A DNA stretch of 64,000 nt from Rhinopithecus roxellana (lineage: Eukaryota > Chordata > Mammalia > Primates > Cercopithecidae). Positions 45,650-58,996 of the stretch are shown piece by piece. A program made the position numbers and the translations under genes. The notes under the pieces are model-generated. The model was given only the letters and a program-made list of their open reading frames with translations. It was not told the origin of the DNA and made no database searches. The stretch is from the NCBI RefSeq assembly GCF_007565055.1, contig NC_044554.1, forward strand, positions 138,073,463 through 138,137,462, in the 5' to 3' direction. Positions within the stretch are counted from its first letter, which is position 1. Every line of letters starts with the position of its first letter.

Positions 45650-45959
45650 GCCAGGTGTGGTGGCTCATGCCTGTTATCTCATCACTTTGGGAGGCCTAGG
45701 CAGGCAGATCACTTGAGGTCAGCAGCTTGAGACCAGTCTGGCCAACATGGTGAAACCCTGTCTCTACTAAAAGTATAAAAATTAGCCAGGCATGATGGCA
45801 CATGCCTGTAGTTCCAGCTACTTGGGAGGTTGAGGCAGGAGAATCACTTGAACCTGAGTGATGGAGGTTGCAGTGAGCCCAGATCACACCACTGCACTCC
45901 AGCCTGGGTGACAGAGCAAGACTCCATCTCAAAAAAACAAAAACAAAAACAAAAACAGA
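45650..45959 (+). mobile_element. Alu (S/J-like)
   Basis: Full dimer with CAAAAA-type tail, flanked by AAACTTCCA at 45641-45649 and 45960-45968. Confidence 0.92.
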
Positions 45960-46154
45960 AAACTTCCATACTGTACTGCAAACAAACTTGTTTTAATACA
46001 GAAAAATTTTTTGCATATCATACATTTGTTCTCAGGTTGTAAGTATTCTTTTCCAAAATAAAATTCTTCAGAAATGGTTTTATTAAAACATTAGGTAGTT
46101 TTTTCCCCCATGATTTAATTTTGAAACTGTGTTAGCCACAATGTTATATTAAGT

Positions 46155-46460
46155 TTTTGTGTTTTTTGTTTTTTTTAAGACGGAGTCTCTTTCTGTCACC
46201 CAGGCTGGAGTCCAGTGGCATGATATCGCCACTCACTGCAAGCTCCGCCTCCCAGGTTCATGCCATTCTCCTGCCTCAGCCTCCCAAGTCGCTGGGACTA
46301 CAGGCGCCCGCCACCACGCCCAGCTAATTTTTTTGTATTTTTAGTAGAGACGGGGTTTCACCACGTTAGCCAGGATGGTCTCGATCTCCTGACCTCGTGA
46401 TCTGCCTCCCTCGGCCTCCCAAACTGCTGGAATTACAGGCGTGAGCCACTGCGCCTAGGC
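46155..46460 (-). mobile_element. AluS/Y-like, antisense
   Basis: Poly-T at the left, complete dimer, ending 'gagccactgcgcctaggc'. TATATTAAGT is duplicated at 46145-46154 and 46461-46470. Confidence 0.93.
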
Positions 46461-46779
46461 TATATTAAGTATTTTTTTAAAAAACTGATTACCTCAAAAA
46501 TATCAATGCACTCCATTTGATGTTTTTTGTTTTCTTTTTTTTTAATTGTTTGATACATAATAGATGTATATATTTGGAGTACATATGATATTTTGACATG
46601 TCATATAATGTATAATAAATCAGGGTAATTAGGGTATCCATTACTTTAAATATATATCTGTCTTTTTGCTGGGAATATACTGGTATTATTCTCTACTAGC
46701 TATTTTGAGTAGGTTATTGTTAACTATAATCACTCTATTTAATTTGTCAAACACTAGATACACTCTTCTCTCTGCCTGC

Positions 46780-46945
46780 GTGGTTCGTTTTTGTTTTTGT
46801 TTTTGTTTTTGTTTTTTCCAGACAGAATCTCCCTCTGTCACCCAGGTTGAAGTGAAGTGGCACAAATTCAGCTCACTGCAGCCTCTGCCTCCCAGGTTCA
46901 AGCAATTATCCTGTCTCAGTCTCCTGAGTAGCTGGGATTACACTG
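46780..46945 (-). mobile_element. 5'-truncated Alu, antisense
   Basis: About one monomer with a TTTTTG tail, flanked by TCTGCCTGC (46771-46779 and 46946-46954), so it inserted as a truncated copy. Confidence 0.88.
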
Positions 46946-47840
46946 TCTGCCTGCATTTTTGTATCCATTAATCAACCCCTCTTTATTCACTCCCCTCCTC
47001 TAACCTTTCTCAGCCTCCGGTAACCACCAAAATATCCTCTATCTTCATGAGATCCACTTTCTTAGCTCTCAGGTATTAGTGAGAAAATACGATAGTTGTC
47101 TTTACGTTATTTCATTTGACATAATGACCTCCAGTTCTATCCATGTTGCTACAACTGACAAGATTTTATTCTTTTTCTGGCTGAATAGTACTCCATCATG
47201 TATATATACCACATTTTCTTTATTTATTCATCCAGTGATGGGTAATTTAGGTCGATTCCAAATATTAGCTGTTGTGAATTTTTGGCTACAATAAACATGA
47301 GAGTAAAAATATCTCTTCAATATGTAAATTTCCTTTCTTTGGCATGTATATCCAGTAGTGGGCTTGCTGAATCATATGGAAGTTCTGCTTTTAGCTTTCT
47401 GAGGAATTTGTATCCTGTTTCCCATAGTGATTGTACTAATTTACATTTCCACCAACAGTATATGAGTTCTCCTTTTATCTCCATTCTTGCCGGTATTTCT
47501 TATTTTTTGTCTCTTTGATAGTAGCCGTTCTTACCGAGGTGAGATGATATCTCAATTTTTTAAATTTACATTTCTTTGATGATTAGCATTGTTGAGCATT
47601 TTTTCATATTCCTGTGGGCCATCTGTATGTCTTGAGAATGTCTACTCAGAGTTTTTTTTCTATTTTTTAATCAGACTTTGGCATTTTTTTGATGTTGAGT
47701 TCCTTACATTTTCTGGTTATTAACCTTTTGTCAGATGGATAGTTTGCAAATATTTTCTCTCATTCTGTAGGTTTCTTCTTCACTTTGTTGTTTCCTTTGC
47801 TATGCAGAAGATTTTTAGCTTGATGCAATCAAGCATTTTT

Positions 47841-47936
47841 TCTATTTTTCTATTTTTCCTTAGCTTGCCTGGGCTTTTGAGGTCTTACTTCTATTTTTCT
47901 CTTTCCTTAGCTTGCCTGGACTTTTGAGGTCTTACT
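47841..47936. repeat. Tandem duplication, 49 + 47 bp
   Basis: Two adjacent copies of the segment ending TTTTGAGGTCTTACT inside the antisense L1; the L1 normally has it once. Confidence 0.8.
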
Positions 47937-48390
47937 TAAAAAATATTTACCCAGAGCATTGTCCTTAAGTATCTTATCAATGTTTTCTGCTAGTAGTTTT
48001 ATAGTTTCAAGTCTTAGATTTAAGTATTTAATCCATTTTTATTTCATTTTTGTATATGGTAGGAGATAAGGGTCTAGTTTCATTCTTCTGCATATGGCTA
48101 TTCAGTTTTCCCAATACCATTTATCGAAGAGATTATCCTCTCCCCAATGCATGCTCTTGGTGCCTTTGTCAAAAATGAGTGGAATATAATGTAAATGTAT
48201 GGATTTTTTTCTGGGTTCTCCATTCTGTTTCATTGGTTTATGTATCTGTTTTAATGCCAGTATCATACTGTTTTTGTTACTATAGCTTTGTAGTATCTTT
48301 TGAAGTCAGATAGTGTGATGTCTCCCACTTTGTTCTTTATGTTCAGGATTGCTTTGGCTATCTGGGGTCTTCTGTGGTTCCATTTGATAT

Positions 48391-48700
48391 TACATGAAAT
48401 AAAGTTAAGTAAAATATCTTAAAGATTTCTGTTTGTGTAAAATTTGAATGATGTATTTTGAAGTTAATCTCTGAAATATTCTAAAACTCTTATCATAAAT
48501 ATTCCACCTGAATATCTTGCCAAAATTGCTGAAATTTCTGTTTTTCTATATGAATGACTTGCCTATTAGCAACTCTTTTCAGACTTCTCATACTGCTTAT
48601 AACACTAAATGGGAAACCAAAGACTTTAGTATATTTAATTAAATTCCTGGATTTCCTAATATTTTATGCATATATGTGAATTCTCATGAGATGAAAAAAA
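48391..48700. other. Intergenic DNA, unrecognised
   Basis: AT-rich, nothing identified. Confidence 0.45.
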
Positions 48701-48704
48701 ATTA

Positions 48705-48860
48705 TTGGACTGGCAAACCTGAATTCAAGATTGGGATCTAGTACTTTAAAATCTAGATAACTTTAGGTAAGTTATTTAACAACTCATAAAATTTACTTCT
48801 TGATTAGTAAAGTAAGGCTCATAACCAGTTAATACCAAAATAGAGAAGTGTTCAAGATTA
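48705..48860 (+). repeat. MIR-like SINE
   Basis: 'aacctgaattcaagattggg' and 'aactttaggtaagttattta' correspond to the MIR core. Weak. Confidence 0.45.
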
Positions 48861-49094
48861 TCTAATTGATGGCAATACTCACCTCTGTAACAATATTTTG
48901 AATCTAATATTGTGAATCTGTTGACCCTGCATGATGCACAGGAAGGGATTTGGCATTAAAATTCTACCCAATGACAGGCTTTAAGACAGATACTGATTCT
49001 CTGAACCCAATATGTCCTCACATTTGGAGGATTTGAAATCTCAACATGAAAAGTCACCTTCCAGGACCCCATTGACCCCAGGACACAATGTGAG

Positions 49095-49335
49095 GAAGTT
49101 CAGTGCAGTGGTTACAGTCATGAGTCCTGAAATCAGATTGTTTTGTTTTGATAGTTGGCTCTGTCACTTTTCACCCAGGTAACTCTAGACAAGATACTTG
49201 ATTTACATTTGACTTCTTTATTTATGTGTAAAGTAGTTAATAACAGTATTTGTCTAATAAATGTATGTTGTGTATTAAACCAAACAATACACATGAAGTT
49301 GTAGCGTGTACAGTATGAGGAACTTGTAGAATACA
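49095..49335 (+). repeat. MIR-like SINE
   Basis: 'gtgcagtggttacagtcatg', 'ttggctctgtcacttttcac' and 'agttaataacagtatttgtc' in MIR order. Confidence 0.65.
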
Positions 49336-49474
49336 TGGCTGAAGCTTTTGTTATTGTCTATCATGTACCTATCAATGAAAACCCATTAACTCAGTATATA
49401 TTTTCATTGTAGCCTGAAGAAAATGAAATTATAAGAAACTTTCACGAAACTTAGAGATGGCATATGGCCTTTAC

Positions 49475-49575
49475 AAATTCTCTCACTCTTTCTTCTCTCA
49501 CTCTCGCTGTCATTCTCTGTTTTTTTCTCTCTCTGTCTCTGTTTCTGTCTCTCCTGTTTTCTCCTACTCACCTCT
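49475..49575. repeat. CT-rich polypyrimidine tract
   Basis: Interrupted CTCTCT/TCTGTCTC sequence of low complexity. Confidence 0.85.
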
Positions 49576-50000
49576 TATAATTTAGCCAATACATCACCTT
49601 ATGCTCTCTACCTTGTTACATTGATGCCCAGGTGTAAATGTGACATTAAACATGATATGAAAGTTATTAATATCTGAAAAATGAAAATATACTGGTACCT
49701 ATGATTGGTGTGGTGTAAAAATTAAATACAATTATAAATACATACAACATATATTTATGTATAATATTTAGCATAATGCCTGTCAAATACTGAATGGTTG
49801 ACAGAGATACTTTCTGTGTGTCTCTGTATTATTTACAAGCGCAGTGACTGAAACATCCTGTTCAGTTGTTTGTGACAGAGCAAATATACCAACTAGAATA
49901 TGAGATCTAAATGGTCATAATCACCATGCTAGTCATCATTTAGCCCTAGCAAGTCTAAACACTTAGTGCTCAACAGAGCCAGAGCCATTGATCTATGAGT
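49576..50000. other. Intergenic DNA, unrecognised
   Basis: Nothing identified. Confidence 0.4.
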
Positions 50001-50004
50001 ATTG

Positions 50005-50225
50005 CCCAACTTTTTCTCTATGTTTGGCAAACTTTTTCTCCAAAGGACCAGATAGTAAATATTGTAAGCTCTGTAGTCTCTGTTGGGACTATTTTACTCT
50101 GTCATTGTACAAGAAACACAATCATAGCCAATACATAAATGACTGGGTATGGCTGTTACAACAAAACTATTCTCAAAAACAGACAGCAGTCAATTTGACC
50201 ATAGTTTGCAGATCCTGCATGGATC
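50005..50225 (+). mobile_element. MER5-type hAT (Charlie) MITE
   Basis: 'ggcaaactttttctccaaag', 'ccagatagtaaatattgtaa', 'gccaatacataaatgactgg' and 'catagtttgcagatcctgc' follow the MER5A consensus order. The open frame at 49988-50230 is this repeat. Confidence 0.8.
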
Positions 50226-50908
50226 CCTAAAAGATTACATGTATTGTTATCTACTTGCCTTCCATAGCAAATTTTCTTCCTTAATTTCCAAATATATTTT
50301 TTTAATTGAAACTCATTTCAAACCTAGCTAATATTGCGTTTTCTAATCTGCCTAATAAAAATAGAAAAAAATCTGTATCTGAATCCAAGTTACCTATTTT
50401 AGAGCTCGAAAAGTCATCTAGATTAATTTTAAGATTAGGAATAATCTACGTAAAGAAAAGTGTATGTATCAAAGGCATTGCCAGCTCTGCAGAAACAAGT
50501 TTGAAAAATGGCTGGAGGGTAGGATGGATATTTAGATGTCCTCAGAGGCAAGTTGGGAGACAATTGTGTGGCAATGGTTTGGTGCAAAGCAGCTGGGAGA
50601 GGTGGGGACTATGGCATGAAGAATGCATTGGCCATGTAAAGGGAACAGCTGCTACCACCTGCTGATTGTTGTACTGACAAAATTTGGGTTTATTTTGCCA
50701 GATAATCTTTTTTTATAAAAGCCAAAACATTTTTTCTTTTTGAATTTTAATGTTTCACATTTGTGAAAAACTCCAATTGTGAATTAGTTCAAAACAAAGA
50801 AAAAAGAAATGTTCAGACCTAAGAAGCAACTCTAGGGAGCAGCTGCCAATTAGCAACCTCTGCTCAAGATCAAAGTCCTCATGTTATTGGTAAGAGATGA
50901 AAGAACAC
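50226..50908. other. Intergenic DNA, unrecognised
   Basis: No named element. The open frame 50306-50665 has no recognisable domain. Confidence 0.4.
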
Positions 50909-50920
50909 AAATTGTCATTT

Positions 50921-51238
50921 ATTTCTGCTGTTGTTATTGTTGTTTTCTATTTCAATAGGTTTTTGAGTAACAGATGGTGTTTGGTTACATGAATAAATTA
51001 TCTAGTGGTGATTTCTGAGATGTTGGTGCACCCATCACCTGAGGAGTGTACACTGTAACCAATGTGTAGTGTTTTTTCTCTCATTCCCTCCCACCCTTTC
51101 CCCCAAGTCCCCAAAAATCCATTGTATCATTCTTATACCATTGTATCCTCATGGCTTAGCTCCCACTTATGAGTGAGAACATGCAATGTTTGGTTTTCCA
51201 TTCCTGAGTTACTTCACTTAAAATAATGGTCTCCAAAT
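50921..51238 (-). mobile_element. Short antisense L1 3' end with target duplication
   Basis: Antisense 3' UTR and extreme ORF2 C-terminus, about 318 bp, a typical 5'-truncated insertion. AAATTGTCATTT is duplicated exactly at 50909-50920 and 51239-51250. Confidence 0.88.
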
Positions 51239-51359
51239 AAATTGTCATTTCTTGAGTAAGGCTGCGATTTGATCTCTGACCCCACTGTCGAAATGCACTG
51301 TCACTAGCACATTGTCTTTGATTTTGGAAGAAAACTGGGCTAATTATGTAGCAATTATG

Positions 51360-51565
51360 GGTGCTGACTTTGCGTTGGGCAGACCTCATCTGGAAATGTC
51401 AACTCCGAACCCTGTTATGTCTCAGCTTCCTCACTTGTAACATAAGAGAAATGAATGCAAACCTCATAGGGCAGTGGTAAGGATTAAATGGAATAGTGAA
51501 GGAAAAGCATTTAGCCCAGTTCCTGGCATAAGGTAATCACCTGATAAATAGAGCTACTGTTAAAT
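51360..51565 (+). repeat. MIR-like SINE
   Basis: 'gtctcagcttcctcacttgt', 'ggcagtggtaaggattaaat', 'gcccagttcctggcataagg' match MIR well. Confidence 0.75.
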
Positions 51566-52680
51566 TTTAGTTTGGAATTAAATGTTGATATGAGGTAGGG
51601 AGAAAAATGCAGGTCTAATTAGCTTCAATGGGTAAGTGTGACTATGCACATATATGTATTTTGTCTTTCTAAGTCTATAAAATAAATATCTCCAAAATTT
51701 TTTACATAAATCAGAACTGTTTCTAAAATTTTTTAGCTTGCAATCAAGAAAAAATAACAATATGAGTTTCTGTAGAAGTGTCCAAGGACAAGATTGTAGC
51801 TCTCCATGTGAAATCAAATCATATAGGAGTGCCTCTCTGCCAGGTAAGCATGAAACATTGTGTATCTCAGTTTCACCTTTAATATTCTGACACAACCTGG
51901 ATGAGGAAGAAACTATAACTCAAAATAAGCAAAGAGACAAACATAATTTACTATAAAATGAAACCAAACAAAATTGTCATGTTGAGGAAACATGCAGGTT
52001 CTTGTAAATTGTCATGTTGAACAACAGCTTTAATGATAGACTTCAAATAAAATGAAGCCTTTGAAAAGACCTCTTTCTTCTCTTTTGACTACCAAAGAAA
52101 ATTCCTAGTCTTGCACTAGGGAACTGAGTTTCCTGTTCATTATATTTTCAGAACCAGAAATTGTTTCTATTGAATAATAGTTTCAACTCCAGGCTGCCAT
52201 GAAAAAGCATATGTCACTAACACACTATAATAAAAAGATTTTGTAGATGATAGAGGATATTATCTGAATTAAATGAAGAAAGGTTTCAAAAGAATATAAA
52301 TTATTATGTTCAGGTTTCATTTCTTAAAATCAAATGTATAGCACACTATATAGAGACAGGATATGAACAAGAAGATTCCTGGCAGTACTAGCAGAAAAAA
52401 AAAATCTTTTTACTAGTTCTCTTTAAACCTCAATTTCAAACAGTGATCATTTCTTATAAATCAGTATGACCTATTTCTAATGATAATCTCTAAAAGCAAT
52501 AGAGTAGGTGCCAAATTGGACACACAAATTTTTACCCCTCTTAATTGCATTAAAATTTCAAATAAATTGAAATTTTTTTATATTTTATTTAAATACTTAT
52601 GCAGGCCATGATTTGTTCAGTACTGTAACTGAGACAGAGATGATAATGTATGAGTCACTCAAAAATAGTGAGAAAGCTGT
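51566..52680. other. Intergenic DNA, unrecognised
   Basis: AT-rich. Contains a small direct repeat of AAATTGTCATGTTGA (51969-51983 and 52007-52021). No gene seen. Confidence 0.45.
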
Positions 52681-53340
52681 GTTAGTCAAAGTTCTTGCAG
52701 GAAACAAACACTGTGATATTATAAGTAGAAAGGGATTTAATAGAATGATTGGATGATCATGAAGTTATTGCAAAGGCTAAGAAACATAATGTAGTCTGGG
52801 TCCCAGGCATTTCAGAGCACAAAGATCTGACCTGATATGAGAGCTACTACCTCTGCCCTTGTCAGGAATGTGGCTCACACAGTTCTCAGTGGCTGCAACA
52901 TTGGTGAATGGAAAATGGAACAGAATCTGGCCACCACCCTTACTAAAATGCCCCTAGACATACATGAGACTGAAGAAGGGGCACTGGAATGGAGCACTGC
53001 TACAGAAAACCTACTTTTCTGTAGTCTTTTCTGTGTGGAGACATAAATGAAGCAACAAGATGAACGTGGCTTCACATGTGCCTCTCAAATTCCACACGAG
53101 TAAGTCAAATGGTAGGAATCCAGTTTGCACCTGGAATACTACCTAGAACAGGTAGTAGACGCAAAGCATTTTATTGTTTCAGCTGCTGTGGTACAAGAAA
53201 GGAGAATAACAGGAAGTGGGAATGAAAGTTGAATACCATCTGACAATATCCAAGACAAAGTTAAGGAGCCAGCTAATCCCAAGAACAAAATATTAGCCAT
53301 ACCCAATAATCCTTCAGTTGCCCCCACCTTATTTCATTTG
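52681..53340 (+). repeat. Probable old interspersed repeat, unresolved
   Basis: Opens 'gtgttagtcaaagttcttgc', a phrase found at the start of several old repeats, and continues with moderate G+C, but I cannot settle the family. The open frames here lack coding character. Confidence 0.3.
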
Positions 53341-53880
53341 TCTCTTTGTTCCTTCTGATAATTAATCCTTTTTTTTCCTCAGCAATGTTTTCTGTGTCCT
53401 CAGTAACCCCATATTATAACAGAGGTCATTTACCCTCAAATTCTTCATTGAATCCTTACTCTACCTTCTTGTCTTGTCTCTGTATGGCCACACTGCTTAT
53501 GAGGAAAGCGCTCTGTGTTGCAGTTCTAAGGAAAGCATTAATTAGTCCAAGTTTGAAAAGTTACAGTGTCAGCATTCTCTTGAATTTTCAATGTCTCTCT
53601 CATTCCATTTTTCCTTTAAAATATCCTGATTCCCAACTCTGATGATAATGAGATCTAAACACACGTTTTACCCCGTCTCATTACTGACCTTCTGCCTACT
53701 TACATTTGTTGAGGACTTCAGCATCTGGACCATAGGTTTCTATCCTGGAATCTGAAATATCTCTGAGTTATTTACATAGATTGTGCATGACATTTCTTAT
53801 GTTGCTGAATTCATCATCTTTTCATTCTCCAACTTTAGTGACTCACCACCACTCTATTTCAACACATTCCAATATCAAAT
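53341..53880. other. Intergenic DNA, unrecognised
   Basis: Pyrimidine-rich on the plus strand; could be an old LINE, not demonstrable by eye. Confidence 0.35.
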
Positions 53881-53987
53881 TTCTTCTTGATGAGTTGACA
53901 TTTTAATCAATACATAATATCTTTCTTTGTAGCTTGTAACATATTTTTGTTTTATAACCATTTTGTCTGATAGTGATACGGCTCCAT

Positions 53988-54598
53988 TGTCTGGGGAAAC
54001 ACTCAGGGTCCTTGGTTTCACACCAAGAAAATTAGCAATATGAATACACGTGGAGTGGATTAAGGAGTAGAAAGTTTAATAGGCAAGAAAGAAGAGAACA
54101 GCTCCCCTGTACAGAGGGAGGAGGGCTCTGAATGGAATAACCCTGCCTGCCAGCAAAAAGCTGGTGGTTTTATTGGGAGGCTCGAGAAGGTGGTGTCTGA
54201 TTTGCATAGGGCCCAGGGGATTGATTTGACCAGGTGTGTCATTCACATAGCCAGCAAAAAAACTGACCCTCCCACTCTAACCTTTTAATATGTAAATGTG
54301 GCTACCTGGCTGGTCGCCATGATACCCATACACGTGGCCTCTACTTGGCTGACCACCATGATGTCCGCACCCTTGACAACAAAGAAAAAGTAGCGGAACC
54401 ACCACATTGGATGGACCTGGCTCTTAGCCACTTGCATTTACCTGTTTTTCCAGGCTGTTTTCTGTTAGAAAAGAATTGTTTTGGGGACTGATGTTTTTAT
54501 TAAAAGAAAAAACCTTACAGACCTTACAGAGGACTCTTTTTACCCTTTCTAGCTGCCTAAAATAATTTCTTAGTATTCCTGTAATAATAGGATACCCA
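53988..54598 (-). mobile_element. Solo ERV LTR, antisense
   Basis: On the minus strand it runs from TGGGTATCC to CCAGACA, about 611 bp. CTCCA occurs next to both ends (53982-53986 and 54599-54603), consistent with a 5-bp target duplication. Antisense L1 resumes on both sides. It contains the phrase 'agaaagtttaataggcaaga', seen in several class I LTRs in antisense. Family not named. Confidence 0.65.
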
Positions 54599-57447
54599 CT
54601 CCAGATCTCTTTTGGTTACTAATTGCATGAAACATCTTTTTAACATACTTTCACTTTCAACCTATTTGTTTCTTTGAATGTAAAAATGAGTCACGTGTAG
54701 ATAGCATAAAATTACTACCATTTTAAAATTCACTCCATCAATCTCTGCTTTTAATAACAGAGTTTAATCTTTTTACATTTAAAGTAATTACTGATAAGGA
54801 GAAACTTAATTATGATATTTTGCTATTTGTTTTCCATTTATTTAATATGATAAATTCCCCCATTACCACCTACTTGTTGTATTTAACTGCTTTTTTTTTT
54901 TTTTTAGCATACTGTTGTGACTTTCTTGCTAATTTTTTATATATTTGAAATTATGTTCTTAGTGACTACCCTGGAAATTACAATTAAATTCCTAAACTTA
55001 TAAAAATCTATTCTTAATTAATACCAACTAAGTTTCAATAGTACACAAAATTCTGCCTCTATACAGTCCATTTCTCCTCTTTTGTGTAGTTGTTACAATT
55101 ACACTTTTATAGATTGTCTGCCAATTTGCAAATGTATAATTATTATTTTATGCGTTTTAAAACATACAAAAAGAAGGGAGTTACAAACCAAAATTACAAA
55201 ACATTATCTTTGGTATTTATCTATATAGTTACCTTTACTAGTGTTTTTTATTTCTTTGTGTTGCTTTTTTACTGTCTGGTATTCTTCCATTTCCACTGAA
55301 AGGACTCCCTTTAGTGTTTTTTATAGGGTAAATCTACTACTGACATACTCCAACTTTTGTTTATTTGGCAATGACTGAATTTTCCATCATTTTTGAAAGG
55401 TATTTTGCCAGATGTAGGATCATTGGTTATTATTTTTTTTCTTTCAGCACTTTGAATAAGTATTCCATTGCCACTGCCTATGGCCTCCATAATTTCTGCT
55501 GACAAATTCGCTATTAACCTTATTGAGGATCCCTTGTACATGATGAATTGCTTCTGTCTTGCTGCTTTCAAGATTGTTTACCTGTGTCTTTGGGCAATTT
55601 AATTACAATATGTTGTAGTTTAGATCTCTGTGTTCATCCTTCTTGGAGTTGATTGAGCCTCTTGGATGTATAGATTCGTATCTGTCATCAAATTTGGAAA
55701 GTTTGGCCAATATTTTTTCAAATATTATTTTTGCCTCTTTCTCTCCCCTCTCTTTCTGATACTCCCATCATTTTTATGTTGGTGCATTCAATGGTATCCC
55801 AAAAGTATCTTAGGCTCAACAGTTTTTCTTCATTTTACATCTATTTCTAATGCTATATAATTTTAATTTGCCTATCTTCAAGTCTACTGATTATTTGTTC
55901 TCCCTACTGACATCTGTAATTCAAACTCTGTAGTGAACTTTTTTATTTCAGTTATTTTATTTTAATCCCAGAATGTCTCTTTGGTCCTTCTTCAGAAATT
56001 TTGGTCTCCTTATTAATATTCTCATTTTCTTTATAAATTATTTTTCTAATTTTTTTATTATAATTTAAGTTCTAGGGTACATGTGCACAACATGCAGATT
56101 TGTTACATATGTTGTGTTGGATTGCTGCACCCATCAACTAGTCATTTACATTAGGTATTTCTCCTAATGCTATACCTTCCCCAGCCCCCCAGCCCCAACA
56201 GGTCCTGGTGTGTGATATTCCCCGCCCTGTGTCCAAGTGTCCTCATTGTTCAGTTCCCACCTATGAGTGAGAACATGCAGTGTTTGGTCTTCTGTCCTTG
56301 CGATAGTTTGCTCAGCATGATGGTTTCCAGCTTCATCCACGTCCCTGCAAAGGACATGAACTCATTCTTTTTTATGACTGCATAGTATTCCATGGTGTAT
56401 ATGTGCCACATTTTCTTAATCTGGTCTATCATTGATGGACACCTGGGTTGGTTCCAAGTCTTTGCTATTGTGAATAGTGCCGCAATAAACATATGTGTGC
56501 ATGTGTCTTTATAGTAGCATGATTTATAATCCTTTGGGTACACACCCTATAATGGGATCGCTGAGTCAAATGGTATTTCTAGTTCTAGATCCTTGAGGAA
56601 TCACCACACTGTCTTCCACAATGGTTGAATTAATTTACACTCCCACCAACAATGTAAAAGTGTTCCTATTTTTCCACAACTTCACCAGCATCTGTTGTTT
56701 CCTAACTTTTTAATGACTGCCATTCTAATTGGTGTGAGATGGTATCTCATTGTGGTTTTGATTTGCATTTCTCTGATGACCAGTGATGATGAGCATTTTT
56801 ACATATGTCTGTTGCCTGCATAAATGTCTTCTTTTGAGAAGTGTCTGTTCATATCGTTTACCCACTTTTTAATGGAGTTGTTTGTTTCTTGTAAATTTGT
56901 TTGAGTTCTTTGTAGATTCTGGATAGTAGCCCTTTGTGAGATGGATAGATTGCAAAGATTTTCTCCCATTCTATAGGTCACCTGTTCACTCTGATGGTAG
57001 TTTCTTTTGCCGTGCAGAAGCTCTTTGGTTTAATTAGATCCTGTGTGCCTATTCTGGCTTTTGTTACCATTGCTTTTGGTATTTTAGTCATGAAGTCCTT
57101 GCCCATGCCTATATCCTGAATAGTATTGCCTAGGTTTTCTTCTAGGGTTTTTGTGGGTTTCGGTCTAACATTTAAGTCTTTCATCTATCTTGAATTAATT
57201 TTTGTATAAGGTGTTAGGAAGGAATCCAGTTTCAGCTTTCTACATATGGCTAGCCAGTTTACCCAGTACCATTTATTAAACAGGGAATCCTTTCCCCACT
57301 TCTTGTTTTTGTCAGGTTTGTCAAAGATCAGATGGTTGTACATGTGTGGTGTTATTTCTGAGGCTTCTGTTTTGTTCCATTGGTCTATTTATCTGTTTTG
57401 GTACCAGTACCATGCTATTTTGGTTACTGTAGCCTTGTAGCATAGTT

Positions 57448-57759
57448 TTTTTATTTGGTTTTTGTTTTTTGTTTTTTGAGATGGAGTCTTGCTCTGTCAC
57501 CCAGGCTGGAGTGCAGTGGTGTGATCGTGGCTCACTGCAAGCTCCGCCTCCCAGGTTGACGCCATTCTCCTGCCTCAGCCTCCCGAGTAGCTGGGACCAC
57601 AGGCGCTTGCCACCATGCCCAGCTAATTTTTTGTATTTTTAGTAGAGATGGAGTTTCACCATGTTAGCCAGGATGGTCTCAATCTCCTGACCTTGTGATC
57701 TGCCCGCCTCGGCCTCCCAAAGTGCTGGGATTACAGGCATGAGCCACCAAGCCCAACCA
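57448..57759 (-). mobile_element. AluS-like, antisense, inside the L1PA
   Basis: Poly-T with GTTTTTT units on the left, full dimer ending 'gagccaccaagcccaacc'. It interrupts the ORF2 C-terminal region. Confidence 0.92.
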
Positions 57760-58996
57760 CCTGGTATTATAGTTTGAAGTCAGGTAGTGTGATGCCTCCA
57801 GCTTTGTTCTTTTGGCTTAGGATTGTCTTGGCAATGTGGGTTCCTTTTTGGTTCCATATGAACTTTAGTTTTTTCCAATTCTGTGAAGAAAGTCTTTCTC
57901 CTGCCTGATTGCCCTGGCCAGAACTTCAAACACTATGTTGAATAGCAGTGGTGAGAGACGGGCATCCTTGTCTTGTGCTGGTTTTCAAAGGGAATGCATG
58001 CAATTTTTGCCCCATTCAGTATGATATTGTCTGTGGGTTTGTCGTAAATAGCTCTTATTATTTTGAGATACGTTCCATCAATACCGAATTCATTGAGAGT
58101 TTTTAGCATGAAGGGCTGTTGAATTTTGTCAAAGGCCTTTTCTGCATCATGTGGTTTTTGTCATTGGTTCTGTTTGTGTGATGGATTACGTTTACTGATT
58201 TGCATATGTTGAACCAGCCTTGCATCCCAGGGATGAAGCCGACTTGATCATGATAGATAAACTTTTTGATGTGCTGCTGGATTCGCTTTGCCAGTATTTT
58301 ATTGAGGATTTTTGCATCGATGTTCATCAGAGATATTGGTCTAAAATTCTCTTTTTTGTTGTTGTATCTCTGCCAGGCTTGGTATCAGGATGATGCTGGC
58401 CTCATAAGATGAGTTAGGAAGGATTCCCTCTTTTTCTATTGATTGGAATAGTTTCAGAAGGAATGGTACCAGCTCCGCTTTGTATCTCTGATACAATTCA
58501 GCTGTGAATCTATCTGGTCTTGGACTTTTTTTGGTTGGTAGGCTATTAATTATTGCCTCAATTTCAGAGCCTGTTATTGGTCTATTCAGAGATTCAACTT
58601 CTTCCTGGTTTAGTCTTAGGAGGGTGCATGTGTCCAGGAATTGATCCATTTCTTCTAGATTTTCTAGTTTATTTGTGTAGAGGTGTTTATAGTATTCTCT
58701 GATGGTAGTTTGTACTTCTATGGGATCAGTGGTGATATCCCCTTTATCATTTTTTATTATGTCTACTTGATTCTTATGTCTTCTGCTTCTTTATTAGTCT
58801 GGCTAGTGGTCTATCTATTTTGTTGATCTTTTCAAAAAACTAGCTCCTGGATTCATTGATTTTTGAAGGGTTTTTTTGTGTCTCTATCTCCTTCAGTTTT
58901 ACTCTGATCTTAGTTATTTCTTGCCTTCTGCTAGCTTTTGAATTTGTTTGCTCTTGCTTTTCTGGTTCTTTTAATTGTGATGTTAGGGTGTCGATT

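Larger units (their letters stand above)
38931..46120 (-). mobile_element. Old antisense L1 3' end, host of three insertions
   Basis: Antisense L1 3' UTR phrases appear at 38935-39056, 39333-39652, 45536-45649 and 45960-46120, and join into one continuous fragment once an AluJ, the endogenous retrovirus and a second Alu are removed. Example: 'tttttggtcattatgaataa' left of the ERV and 'ctggcatgaatgtaagtctt' right of it. Confidence 0.75.
46525..48390 (-). mobile_element. Antisense L1MA-type copy
   Basis: Antisense 3' UTR (46530-47060) followed by the ORF2 C-terminal region (47070-48390). Interrupted by a partial Alu at 46780 and carrying a 49-bp tandem duplication at 47841-47936. No intact frame. 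Confidence 0.8.

Noticed and set aside
50306..50665. 119-codon plus-strand frame
   Set aside because: No recognised domain, no splice-compatible neighbours and AT-rich third positions; likely chance.
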